Origin: Porites lobata
Taxonomy: Eukaryota; Cnidaria; Anthozoa; Scleractinia; Poritidae
DNA: 64,000 nucleotides
Direction: 5' to 3'
NCBI GenBank assembly: GCA_942486035.1
Contig: CALNXK010000151.1
Location: forward strand, 355,001-419,000
Below the pieces are notes generated by a model. The model was not told the origin of the DNA, did no database searches, and worked only from the letters and a program-made list of their open reading frames with translations. Shown here in pieces: positions 43,694-54,239 of the stretch (its first letter is position 1; each line of letters starts with the position of its first letter). A program made the translations under genes and the position numbers.

Positions 43694-44862
43694 ATGTTAA
43701 GGCGGTCTTTTGCCAAGTAAGAGAATGAACGAACTAAAGACCATAAGAAAGATACGCTTTACAATTATACTAGACAAGCAACAGGAAAGAACTTGTAAAG
43801 CACGAGCGATTCTCGTGGATCAAAACAATAGTACAACGAACCCAACTCAATTTTGAGTCACAAGCTAAGTTTGATTTAAGCCATATGGGAAAAAACGAAC
43901 TTAAGATCAATGGAAAACTACGCTCCAAAAATATGCTGTGATCTTGGAACTTGCCACGAACAGGCGGGTAACGGGAATGAGCCTGTAAAACACGCGCGAA
44001 TCTTCTGCAAGAATGACCTTAGTAGAACGACCTAAAGTCAGTTTTGAGTCAAAAGCCAAGTTTGAATCAGTCTTTAAGTTATTTTAATGTCTTATCTGTG
44101 TTTCTCTTTGTGACCTCCTTACAGTAAACCGTGTAACAAAATGAGCTAGCACAGAAAAAAGGAATGGTGAAATGGTGTCTCCATACTAAGCTCCTTAAAC
44201 ATGGGTAAAACATCTTTCGTAATTTCTCAGGAATGAAAAAATCCACAGAGAGTCTTAGGGTGCTTATTAAAGTCAGAACGGCTCGGCCACACCGACCAGG
44301 ACCTGTTATGGTGAAAAAAGAAATAGGATAGTTCTCCGTGAGTTTTCGCTATAAACCCATAAATGCCGTGCATGACTGACATTTGCGAATACTTAGACTG
44401 ATCTCGCTGGATACTGAGTCTTGTTTAATAGTGGGATTCTCTCTATTTACTCTGGTCTAACCAGGCAGTTCTGACTACTAATGATAAGCAGCCTTGGTAG
44501 CTTATGTTGTAGGCTTATAGGAAATATATGGGCGAGATAAGCGCCGATCCGCGCGCACGTCTTCCTCCCTCGCGGCCAGCGCTGTCTTTCCCGAAAGCGC
44601 CCTAAATTTCACATACACTTGCTTGGCAGACTTGAGCCTTAGCGAGCGATATTTTAAAATGTAACTACCCCATTTTATTTGAGTTTTCTGGCTTATCTAT
44701 TGAATGGTTTCGATTTACATTTGAAAACCAACATTCCACGGATTGCCGGAATACTAGTGAACACCTCTTGACTGAGCACACTAATTTAAATTAGTATACT
44801 TTATACTCACTATCTGTCTTCTCATTGGCCAAGAGACTACAGCTAATTTTGGAAATCAGCGA

Positions 44863-44920
44863 AACCTACAGATAAGATAGTTATCTGCTAGCAGATAACT
44901 AACTGACTAATCTGTAGGTT
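44863..44920. repeat. 58-bp palindrome centred on GCTAGC, copy 1
   Basis: AACCTACAGAT ... ATCTGTAGGTT arms with GTTATCTGCTAGCAGATAAC at the core. Copies at 52693-52750 and 63782-63835. Confidence 0.8.
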
Positions 44921-45019
44921 GCGCGCGCAATGCATGACTGTTTCCAATAACAATATCAATTCAGGTTCCTTGCGACGGTGTGTTTGTCGTTATTTTCTTC
45001 AAAACAATGTATAATAAAA

Positions 45020-45161
45020 CTATTATTAGATTCGGTTTTTTGTGATATCCTAAATAATCAAGGTCTCGGTAAGTGTTATCAGCCTCGGCCTTTGGCTCGG
45101 CTGATAACGCTTACCCCGACCTTGATTATTGCGGATATCACAAAAACCTCATCCAATAATT
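45020..45161. mobile_element. 142-bp palindromic MITE, intact copy
   Basis: Arms of about 65 bp share TTTTTGTGATATCC, AATAATCAAGGTC and TTATCAGCC. The paralogous position near 52842-52940 has only the right arm and the inner part of the left arm. Confidence 0.8.
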
Positions 45162-46257
45162 GTTTAGTATCTTAAAGCTAAAAGTATCGACGTAAAGAAA
45201 TCTTTCGTCGTCTATATCTTTAATACTTTCTTCTTGTTTTTCAAAATCGTCTTAAAATAAAAACCAAAGACTTGACTCTCCACTGCGAGAGCTTGAAAAT
45301 GTGTTGCGATCCAGATTCATGTCCAATTCAATCCTTATCCACGATAATGATCACTCTCAAACCGAAAAAACCTATCCACTTTATCAGAGCACTACTCAAT
45401 TGACCTCCATTAAGAGCAAAAGTAAATTATTACGCGTCATAACTGGCTATATCTGGCTCGAATTACCCTCCAAATCTTTGCCACTGCACCTGTCAAAGGT
45501 ATGGTTATAGGTTCACGCTACAATTCGCACAAAACGGGAAAACAGTTTTTAATTTAATTTCTGAATTAAGGGATTAGGTCTAATGTAATCACCAAAAGGA
45601 ACAGTTTAATGTTTGTTTTCTGGCAAAGGGATATGATATTGCATGACAAGATCTCGATACGACAAATATGAGTCTACGAGTGATGGTGTCCGTGAATGCA
45701 TTTATTTTTGCGTGTGAAAGGCGCAGTCCTAAAAGCGTCTCTCGTAAAACTTTTCTGTTTTTGAAGCCACTTTAGCTACCCCACCGCACAATATCTTTCA
45801 CGGGGGCTTTCTTACATTACAGCCGGGAAATGGGATCTATTTTGCGCCCGCCCCACAAAATCATGTCAATGATTATGCAATGAAATAATGCAGTGAGTTC
45901 ACATAATGCCCCTTTTTGGTTGAATACATTTCAAATTTTTAATGACTACCAGTATTAGCAGAACCTTCTGATGATATTGTGTACTGAGCTTAAAACGGTG
46001 GTTCTGAATTCAAAGTCCGTGAATTAAGCCATGCTTATACAGTGTTTCTTTTCCTACCGTCATAATTGGCACGGAAATGACAACAACAACAAAAAAAGGA
46101 TCAGCATTTCCTGTGTCTATTCTAAATGAGAGACATCCCCTTTTCTTCGAAGCAAACGCATTTGTTTACGATTTTTGTCTTACAATTCAAACAAAATTGT
46201 TATTTACCCTTTTATATCAGGTAGAAAAAGTAAACGACAACAACCTACGCCTCGTGA

Positions 46258-46334
46258 CCACCTATCCCTCCCCTAAGTCACAATTTTGCGCTAGTGAGAA
46301 GTGTTAATGTTCACTTAGGGAAGGGGTAGGTGGT
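46258..46334. repeat. Conserved hairpin element, copy 3
   Basis: Arms ACCACCTATCCCTCCCCTAA and TTAGGGAAGGGGTAGGTGGT, located 180 bp downstream of a B gene. Confidence 0.75.
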
Positions 46335-46511
46335 GGTTCAAGTCACTAAATTAACACTCTCACACAGATTCAAACTTCTGGGATGCACCTCTGTATCAAC
46401 TTCGAGAATTCAATCTAAGTGTTGCTTTTCAAATAAATGAGATTGAGCAACATTTTTCTGTCATTCTTTTTTTTGCAGCATGAAAAACCCATCAGTTCAA
46501 AAATATATTAC

Positions 46512-48092
46512 TTAAAACTTTGAGAAAGGCCCCTTGCAAGTATGATCATCTATTATAACTCCTGAAGTGTTTTTGTCTTTTACAACAGCAAACAAGTGAG
46601 TGGTAAAGTAACACAGTGTCACTGCAGTCAAAATAAAAGCAATAAGCATATGTTTCCGCCATTTCTTGCGCCAGACGCGCACCACTGCGATATTCAAATA
46701 GGACATCTGCAGCCAAAACGAGAACGAGTTAAAAAAGAAATCGATGCTAATAGCAATGGAGACGCGAATGAAAAATTGGGTGATATAAACCAAGTTGGTA
46801 GACGCCGAGGAAGCATCATTGCGGTTGTACATGAAGTTGTAAAGCTGAATGAAACCGACCGCTGCTATCAATGACGTGGATTCGCCAAGGATCATCTGAA
46901 TGCTCATATCGGCCACAAAGCGCATGCTCCTTGGCGTGCGAAATTGACTTGCTTTCAAAATGGTTTCACTACTGTCTCTTTTGAGCTTTTTGTAAACAAA
47001 GTACCAAAAATAATCGCGAATAACGATAGTCAACCTTTCCAGCAAGTCTATTGCACCATGCGCGAAGCTGAGGAGAATAAAAAGTCGGAGGCTGGTCAGT
47101 TCCGCTTGCATAACGCGGAAAACGATGGCGGACGCGCTGTAGAGTACGTTTAACAGCACGTGCGAGTCTCCTGGATGAAGGAAATCAATTCTTTGCGCCG
47201 CCAAGCGTACAATGACCTTGGGAGCAGCAGTTACCAGAGGCAATGCCCCGGCTATGATCGCTCTGTAGGTTTCAGATGCTTCGCCATACAAGGGTATAAG
47301 GAAGTACACGATACCAAAGGCGATCGGGATTCCAAAAGCAAACTGAGCTACCAGCATCGCCGATACCTTGATCGCTTTCTTTATTCTTTTGTTTCTTTCC
47401 GTTTCGCTTTTCTTAGCTATGTCTTTGCCAATGATCAAACTGTTCATCAACAACAAGAGAACAAACAGGCCGTTAAGAGGGAATGACCTCCAGGGCTTGT
47501 GGTAAATGTCGTAAACTTGTAAATAAAGCCTGTAACAAGTGTCGAGGAAAGCGCCCAAAAGATTGAGAAACAGTAGATTGAGTTCCTTTATCAAACGCCA
47601 ACCAAACATTGTCAATACAACGAGAAACGGCCACAGTTGAACCAAATAGGCTTCGGTTGTATCAGCTGTCACCATGACCGCCTGAATTCTTTTAGGTATC
47701 GCCGTCCAGTTTTTGGACTGCATATCATAGCAAAGAGAGACGGTATTGAAATCTATGACCAGTATTACAATAGCGAGCGATCCCAACGCAACACCACCAA
47801 GAATTTGAATATAGAACGCTTGCTTCATGGCCTTCCATAGCGACAGTCGCCATGTTGGCGGGCGAGATCTTTTCCATCCCATTTTGCTGTCGTCCGCTGA
47901 GGGAGGATCGTACTCTTGAAAAATCTGATCATTTCGATTGAACTTTTTGAAATCCTCCAAGGGATCTTGGCGTTGCAGCAATGTAGCGTCATCCAGAAGG
48001 CCTTGCCCTTGGTAAGACTGAATCACTCCCGCCGCGAACGTCTCCGAGATGTACGCAAACAAGCCTTCGAGCGAGAAAGGAGTAGCTGCCAT
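46512..48092 (-). CDS. Multi-pass membrane protein, subfamily B, MAATPF type (526 aa)
   Basis: The ATG at 48092 gives MAATPFSLEGLFAYISE, a start shared with 60566 and 10368. It has PPSADD for PPSGDD, a VSLCYDM loop, and AAPKVIV for AIPKVIV. The STNLVYITQFF insert is present. The tail KNTSGVIIDDHTCKGPFSKF has an NTS sequon and the tail Cys. It pairs with the A gene at 41979. Its promoter has a strong TATATAAA 92 bp upstream and a flank shared with 60566, unlike the MGAAPF-type B genes. Confidence 0.93.
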   Translation of the reverse strand: MAATPFSLEGLFAYISETFAAGVIQSYQGQGLLDDATLLQRQDPLEDFKKFNRNDQIFQEYDPPSADDSKMGWKRSRPPTWRLSLWKAMKQAFYIQILGGVALGSLAIVILVIDFNTVSLCYDMQSKNWTAIPKRIQAVMVTADTTEAYLVQLWPFLVVLTMFGWRLIKELNLLFLNLLGAFLDTCYRLYLQVYDIYHKPWRSFPLNGLFVLLLLMNSLIIGKDIAKKSETERNKRIKKAIKVSAMLVAQFAFGIPIAFGIVYFLIPLYGEASETYRAIIAGALPLVTAAPKVIVRLAAQRIDFLHPGDSHVLLNVLYSASAIVFRVMQAELTSLRLFILLSFAHGAIDLLERLTIVIRDYFWYFVYKKLKRDSSETILKASQFRTPRSMRFVADMSIQMILGESTSLIAAVGFIQLYNFMYNRNDASSASTNLVYITQFFIRVSIAISIDFFFNSFSFWLQMSYLNIAVVRVWRKKWRKHMLIAFILTAVTLCYFTTHLFAVVKDKNTSGVIIDDHTCKGPFSKF

Positions 48093-48183
48093 TAGCTTAT
48101 AACTAAATCGTCAAAGATCGAATACTTCCAGCTGGTTTACTGCCTCTTCTTGACTGGCTTTTGGGTTCTAAAAATCTCACGGT

Positions 48184-48191
48184 TTATATAG
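48184..48191 (-). promoter_or_regulatory. TATA box (TATATAAA)
   Basis: Located 92 bp upstream of the ATG at 48092, in the context GGTTCTATATAAACC. Confidence 0.75.
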
Positions 48192-49834
48192 AACCAAGAA
48201 TATAGTCGCTACTTGTCAGAGGCTCCATGACCAGACTGTTGTTGTGATCGATTAGTTCTTAGAAAGACGAAACATGAATAACCTAATTTGGCATCTGTGA
48301 CCTTTTAATTGTTTTTTTTTCTCCTCAAGGCAGCACAGAAAAAAATTTCAAACAAAAAGAGGTGTATGCTTATTGTTTTCAAAGAATAAGGCAACTCACG
48401 ATCAAGTAATCACGATCTTTTAAAAATATACAATCTCTTTGAAACGCGATACAAACGTATAGAGAGCCGGTATAACCCAATACTTTTTGGGGTACTGTAC
48501 CGTTAAAAAATTCCGGGAAGTTATAGAAATGCAAACAGAGGCCTTTTTGTCTTGCTTATTAGGTCGAGCTTGCTTGAGCAAAGCGAGACTCTTAAAATGC
48601 AGTCGTTTTTTTTTTTCGGTGGGACCTAATTTGTAGGCCACGCGATCCTAGCGAAGACCGTGGAAACTGGGGATAAGAATCGTGACGACTTTCATTGTAT
48701 GGAAATGAGTCTCGCGATGAGCATGTGGTTCATTTTGGGGGATGACTGGAATAACACGCAATGTTTCTCACGTTTAAGTGCTTTTCTTCTATGTAAGAAA
48801 TCGGACTTTATCTTTTTCGTTAAAACAGGTTACGTTTCATGCTTATATGACATAGTAAGCCGATAAAATCGTAAGTGCAAAACAGACGTAACAAAAAGTA
48901 AAACTGTAAACACGTGCTCTCTCTGATCTTGTGGTAATTTGGTTCTGACCTTCACGTGCGAAAAAGTAAATACAGCTAAACGTGACAGAAAGAATAGTTT
49001 TGTAAACACGTGTTCCGGGTCATGGTAGCGCAGAATCTGGGGATGAAAATCGACATGATGCTCTCAATCTTTGTGAACACTTCGAAAAACAACGTACCAT
49101 TGTGCGAATGTTATGTTTTGAGACGAAAAATTTGCAAAGATTAATGGATTATACGGTGATGTCGCTTACAAATCCACACACCATTCGTGGTAGACCCACA
49201 CTAAAAGATGTCGAGCGTTTTCGGAATGGGTCGTTCCACGAATTCTGTCGTTTGAAAGCGTTGATAACTTGGAAATAAGTGAATACATCACATGTTGAAA
49301 CAAGGAAGAATGTGTCCACTTCCAGTACTCGCTCAACGAATCCACACGCGGCACGAATTGCGACAAAATTTTAATCCTCGCATTGGGAGAAATCACAGAG
49401 GCAGTATTATCAGTATCACTGGAAAATCCAGTAGAATCGTTTGCATCAATGGAAACCCCCCCAGGGGGGGTAGTCATGGAACATTCGGTTGGGGTGTGCC
49501 GCTCAGGTTTTGTTTTGGGTCCGCACCCTGTTTTAGACTGGAACTACTGTTCTAAAAAGAGGAATATTCCAACAAAACTGTCTCACACAATTGCAAACCC
49601 AAATGGTTCAGTAAAATCTAGACGTAATATAAGACCAAAACGGTTAAAAATCCATGCCCTTTGGCAAAGTACACACCGATGTAGTTTATAAAAAGGAGTA
49701 CGCTCTCACCCCGGGAGATGGAAATTCACTAATTAACTGAAGTAATCTGTTTCTTACTTAAGGTTTCTAAAGTTGTACAGAACAACTGCTGGGCTGAAAC
49801 TTAAATAAAAAGAGATAAAATAAGTTTCCATAGG
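48192..49834. other. Spacer: B2 promoter flank, unique segment, A 3' flank
   Basis: 48192-48560 is shared with 62245-62600. About 48570-49160 has no paralogue in the window and no recognised gene. From about 49166 the A-type 3' flank begins, with the repeated - strand frame (SPNARIKILSQFV, SLSEYWKW). Confidence 0.6.
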
Positions 49835-51397
49835 TCAAGACTCTAAGATGAGCTGTGAACAATTCGCATTAATATTGCTCATTGTGCCATTTGAAGAACT
49901 TTTGGCGCTCACAATGGGCAATAAGCGATCAGGATAGTAAAGCATGGTCAAGGCTGTCACAATAAAAGCAATAACCATGTGTTTCCACCATCTCTTCTTC
50001 CAAACACGATCTATGGCAACATTCATATAGGACATTTGCAGCCAAAACGATAAAGAATTAAAAGCAAAGTCAATGCTAATAGCAATGGAGACGCGGGTGA
50101 AAAATTCGGTTATCACGGACAACGTCTCTTGATCGTTGTATATAAACTTGTAAATCTGAAAGAAACCGACCGCTGCTATCATCGACGTGGATTCGCCTAG
50201 GATCATCTGAATGCTCATATCGGCCACAAAGCGCATGCTCCTTGGCGAACGAAATTGATTTGCTTTCAAAATTGTTTCCCTCTCGTCTCTTTTGAACTTC
50301 TTGTAAATGAAGTACCAAACATAATCACGAATAACGACAGTCAACCTTTCCAGCAAGTCTATTGCACCATGCGCGAAGCTGAGAAGAGTAAAAAGTCTGA
50401 TTTCAGACAGGTCCGCTTGCATAACGCGAAAAACGATGGCGGAAGAGCTGAAGAGTACGTTTAACAGCACATGCGAATCTCCTGGATGAAGGAAATCGAT
50501 TCTTTGTGCCGACAAGCGTACAATGACCTTTGGAACAGCAGTTACTAGGGGCAAAGCCCCGGCTATGATCGCTCTGTAGGTTTCAGATACTTCGCCATAC
50601 AAGGGTGTCAGGACGTACACGAGACAATATGTGATCGGTATTCCAAAAGCAAACTGAGCTACCAGCATGGCCATTATCTTGATTGTTTTCTTGATTCTTT
50701 CGCTTCTTTCGCTGTTCTTTGCTATTTCTCTGCCAATTAGTAAACTGTTCATCGCTAGCAAAAGAACAAAGAGGCAGTTTAGCGGGTAAGGCACCCAAGA
50801 CTTTTTGTAAACGCCGTACATCTGACAATAGAGCCTGTAACAAGTGTCGAATGATGCGCCCAGAAGATTCAGTGTGATTAGATTAAGCTTTTTTATCAAA
50901 CTACTTTCAAACATTGTCAACATAAGAAGAAGCGACCACAGTTGAATCACGAAGGTTTCTATTACCTCAACTGTCACTATCACTTTCTGATATCTCTTGG
51001 AAACCGCCGTCCAGTTAGTTTTCTGCACATTGAAGCAGTAGTCTGAAGTTGTCAAATTTAAAATCAGTATTGAAATAGCGAGTGACCCCAACGCAACACC
51101 GCCAAGAATCTGCATGCAAAATGCGCACTTCATGGCCTTCCAAAGCGACACTCGCCATGTTGGCGGGCGAGATATTTTCCATCCCATTTTGCTGTTGTCC
51201 CCAGGAGGTGGGTCATATTGTTGAAAAATCTCGTCGTTTCGATTAAACTTTCTAAAATCCTCCAGGGGATCTTGGTCATGTAATAACGATGCACCGTCTT
51301 GTTGTTCTTGTCCTTGACAGGACTGAACAACACCAGCGGTAAATGTCTCCACCATGTAAAGAACGACGTCTTCGAGCAAGGATAGAGCAACTCCCAT
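49835..51397 (-). CDS. Multi-pass membrane protein, subfamily A, with a B-derived patch (520 aa)
   Basis: The ATG at 51397 gives MGVALSLLEDVVLYMVE. It is close to the 41979 copy, except that residues around ITYCLVYVL and PLYGEVSETYRA are B-type where A has ITFGLVYVL and PLYGKAPQTYRA. The nucleotides at 50580-50650 match B genes almost perfectly while both sides are A-type, which indicates gene conversion. Other oddities are GWKISRPP (Arg to Ile in the basic motif) and IFQQYD. The tail NGTMSNINANCSQLILES keeps the sequons and the Cys. TGTAAAG lies 106 bp upstream. Confidence 0.93.
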   Translation of the reverse strand: MGVALSLLEDVVLYMVETFTAGVVQSCQGQEQQDGASLLHDQDPLEDFRKFNRNDEIFQQYDPPPGDNSKMGWKISRPPTWRVSLWKAMKCAFCMQILGGVALGSLAISILILNLTTSDYCFNVQKTNWTAVSKRYQKVIVTVEVIETFVIQLWSLLLMLTMFESSLIKKLNLITLNLLGASFDTCYRLYCQMYGVYKKSWVPYPLNCLFVLLLAMNSLLIGREIAKNSERSERIKKTIKIMAMLVAQFAFGIPITYCLVYVLTPLYGEVSETYRAIIAGALPLVTAVPKVIVRLSAQRIDFLHPGDSHVLLNVLFSSSAIVFRVMQADLSEIRLFTLLSFAHGAIDLLERLTVVIRDYVWYFIYKKFKRDERETILKANQFRSPRSMRFVADMSIQMILGESTSMIAAVGFFQIYKFIYNDQETLSVITEFFTRVSIAISIDFAFNSLSFWLQMSYMNVAIDRVWKKRWWKHMVIAFIVTALTMLYYPDRLLPIVSAKSSSNGTMSNINANCSQLILES

Positions 51398-52692
51398 TAC
51401 TTAATAATAAAAAACTTGACAAACCTTAACAAGTTGCTGTTAGCTAGTACGAATCGAGACGCGATCTGCTCGGGCCAATAGAAGCAATAGGAGTCAGATC
51501 TGCTTTACAGTAGCTTCTAGACTCAGTTGTTTTGATCGATCAGTTCTTGATGTTAAGGCAGTCTTTTGCCAAGTAAGAGAATGAACGAACTAAAGACCAT
51601 AAGAAAGATACGCTTTAGAATTATACTAGACAAGCAACAGGAAAGAACTTGTAAAGCACGAGCGATTCTCGTGGATCAAAACAATAGTACAACGAACCCT
51701 ACTCAATTTTGAGTCACAAGCTAAGTTTGATTCAAGTCATAGGGGAAACAACGAACTTAAGATCAATGGAAAAGTACGCTCCAAAAATATGCTGTGATTT
51801 TGAAATGAGCCTGTAAAACACGCGCGAATCTTCTGAAAGAATGACCTTAGTAGAACGAACTAAAGTCAATTTTGAGTCACGAGCCAAGTTTGAACCAATC
51901 TTTAAGTTATTTTAATGTCTTATCTGTGTTTCTCTTTATGACCTCCTTACAGAAAACCGTGTAACAAAATGAGCTAGCACAGAAAAAAAAAAAAAGGTGA
52001 AATTGTGTCTCCATACTAAGCTCCTTAAACATGGGTAAAACATCTATAGTAATTTCTCAGGAATGAAAAAATGTACAGAGAGTCTTGGGGTGCTTATTAC
52101 AGTCAGAACGGCTCGGCCACACCAACCAGGACCAGTTATGGTGAAAAAAGAAATAGGATAGTTCTCCGTGAGTTTTCGCTATAAAACCCATAAATGCCGT
52201 GCATGACTGACATTTGCGAATACTTAGACTGATCTCGTTGGATACTGAGTCTTGTTTAATAGCGGGATTCTCTCTATTTACTCTGGTCTAACCAGGCAGT
52301 TCTGACTACTAATGATAAGCAGCCTTGGTAGCTTATGCTGTAGGCTTATAAGAAATATATGGGCAAGATAAGCGCCGATGCGTGCGCACGTCTTCCTCCC
52401 TCGCGGCAAGCGCTGTCTTTTCCGAAAGCGCCCTAAATTTCACATACACTTGCTTGGCAGACTTGAGCTTTAGCGAGCGATATTTTAAAATGTTACTACC
52501 CAATTTTATTTGAGTTTTCTGGCTTATCTATTGAATGGTTTCGATTTACATTTGAAAACCAACATTGCACGAATTGCCGGAATACTAGTGAACACCTCTG
52601 ACTGAGCACACTAATTTAAATTAGTATACTTTATACTCACTATCTGTCTTCTCATTGGCCAAGAGACTACAGCTAATTTTGGAAATCAGCGA

Positions 52693-52750
52693 AACCTACA
52701 GATAAGATAGTTATCTGCTACCAGATAACTAACTGACAAATCTGTACGTT
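52693..52750. repeat. 58-bp palindrome, copy 2
   Basis: Copy of 44863-44920 with the centre changed to GCTACC and CTGTACGTT at the right end, so pairing is weaker. Confidence 0.75.
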
Positions 52751-54056
52751 GCGCGCGCAATGCATGACTGTTTCCAATAACAATATCAATTCAGGTTCCT
52801 TGCGACGGTGTGTTTGTAGTTATTTTCTTCAAAACAATGTATCGGTAACTGTTATCAGCCTCGGCCTTCGGCTCGGCTGATAACACTTACACCGACCTTG
52901 ATTATTGCGGATATCACAAAAACCTCATCCAATAATTGTTTAGTACCTTAAAGCTAAAAGTATCGACGTAAAGAAATCTTTCGTCGTCTATATCTTTAAT
53001 AATTCCCTCTTGTTTTTCAAAATCGTCTTAAAATAAAAACCAAACAAGACTTGACTCTCCACTGGGAGAGCTTGAAAATATGTTGCGATCCAGATTCATG
53101 TCCAAATTCAATCCTTATCCACGATAATGATCACTCTCAAACCGAGAAAACTTATCCACTTTATCAGAGCACTACTCAGTTGACCACCATTAAAAGAAAA
53201 AGTAAATTATTACGCGTCACAACTGGCCATATCTGGCTCGAATTACCCTCCAAATCTTTGCCACTTCACCTGTCAAAGGTATGGTTATAAGTTCACGCTA
53301 CAATTCGCACAAAACGGGAAAACAGTTTTAATTTAATTTCTGAATTAAGGGATTAGGTCTAATGTAATCACCAAAAGGAACAGTTTAATGTTTGTTTTCT
53401 GGCAAAGGGATATGATATTGCATGGCAAGATCTCGATACGACAAATATGAGTCTACGAGTGATGGTGTCCGTGAATGCATTTCTCAGCGCACTTATGCAT
53501 TTATTATTGCGTGTGAAAGGCGCAGTCCTAAAAGCGTCTCTCGTAAAACTTTTCTGTTTTTGAAGCCACTTTAGCTACCCCACCGCACAATATCTTTCAC
53601 GGGGGCTTTCTTACATTACAGCCGGGAAATGGGATCTATTTTGCGCCCGCCCCACAAAATCATGTCAATGATTATGCAATGAAATAATGCAGTGAGTAGA
53701 CATAATGCCCCTTTTTGGTTGAATACACTTCAAATTTTTAATGACCACCAGTATTAGCAAAACCTTCTGATGATATTGTGTACTGAGCTTAAAAAGGTGG
53801 TTCTGAATTCAAAGTCCGTGAATTAAGCCATACTTATACAGTGTTTCTTTTCCTATCGCCATAATTGGCACCGAAATGACAACAGCAACAAAGAAAGGAT
53901 CAGCACTTCCGGTGTCTATTCTAAATGAGAGACGTCCCCTCTTCTATGAAGCAAATGTATTTTTTTACGATTTTTGTCTTACAAGTTAAACAAAATTGTT
54001 ATTTACCCTGTTATATCAGGCAGAAAAAGTAAACAATAACATCCTACGCCTCGTGA

Positions 54057-54134
54057 CCACATATCCCTCCCCTAAGTCACAATTTTGCGCTTAGTGAGAA
54101 GTATTAATGTTGACTTAGGGAAGGGGTAGGTGGT
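54057..54134. repeat. Conserved hairpin element, copy 4
   Basis: Arms ACCACATATCCCTCCCCTAA and TTAGGGAAGGGGTAGGTGGT. Confidence 0.7.
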
Positions 54135-54239
54135 GGTTCAAGTCACTAAATTAACACTCTCACACAGATTCAAACAATAAATGAGATTAAGCAACATTTT
54201 TCTGTCATTCTTTTTTTTGCACCATCAAAAACCCACCAG

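Larger units (their letters stand above)
43536..46511. repeat. A-to-B intergenic block, copy 1
   Basis: About 3 kb, paralogous to 51398-54239 almost end to end. It contains the upstream element, two palindromes (44863-44920 and 45020-45161) and the conserved hairpin. No gene recognised. Confidence 0.9.
51398..54239. repeat. A-to-B intergenic block, copy 2
   Basis: Paralogue of 43536-46511. Differences are small indels and the loss of part of the left arm of the palindrome near 52842. No gene recognised. Confidence 0.9.
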
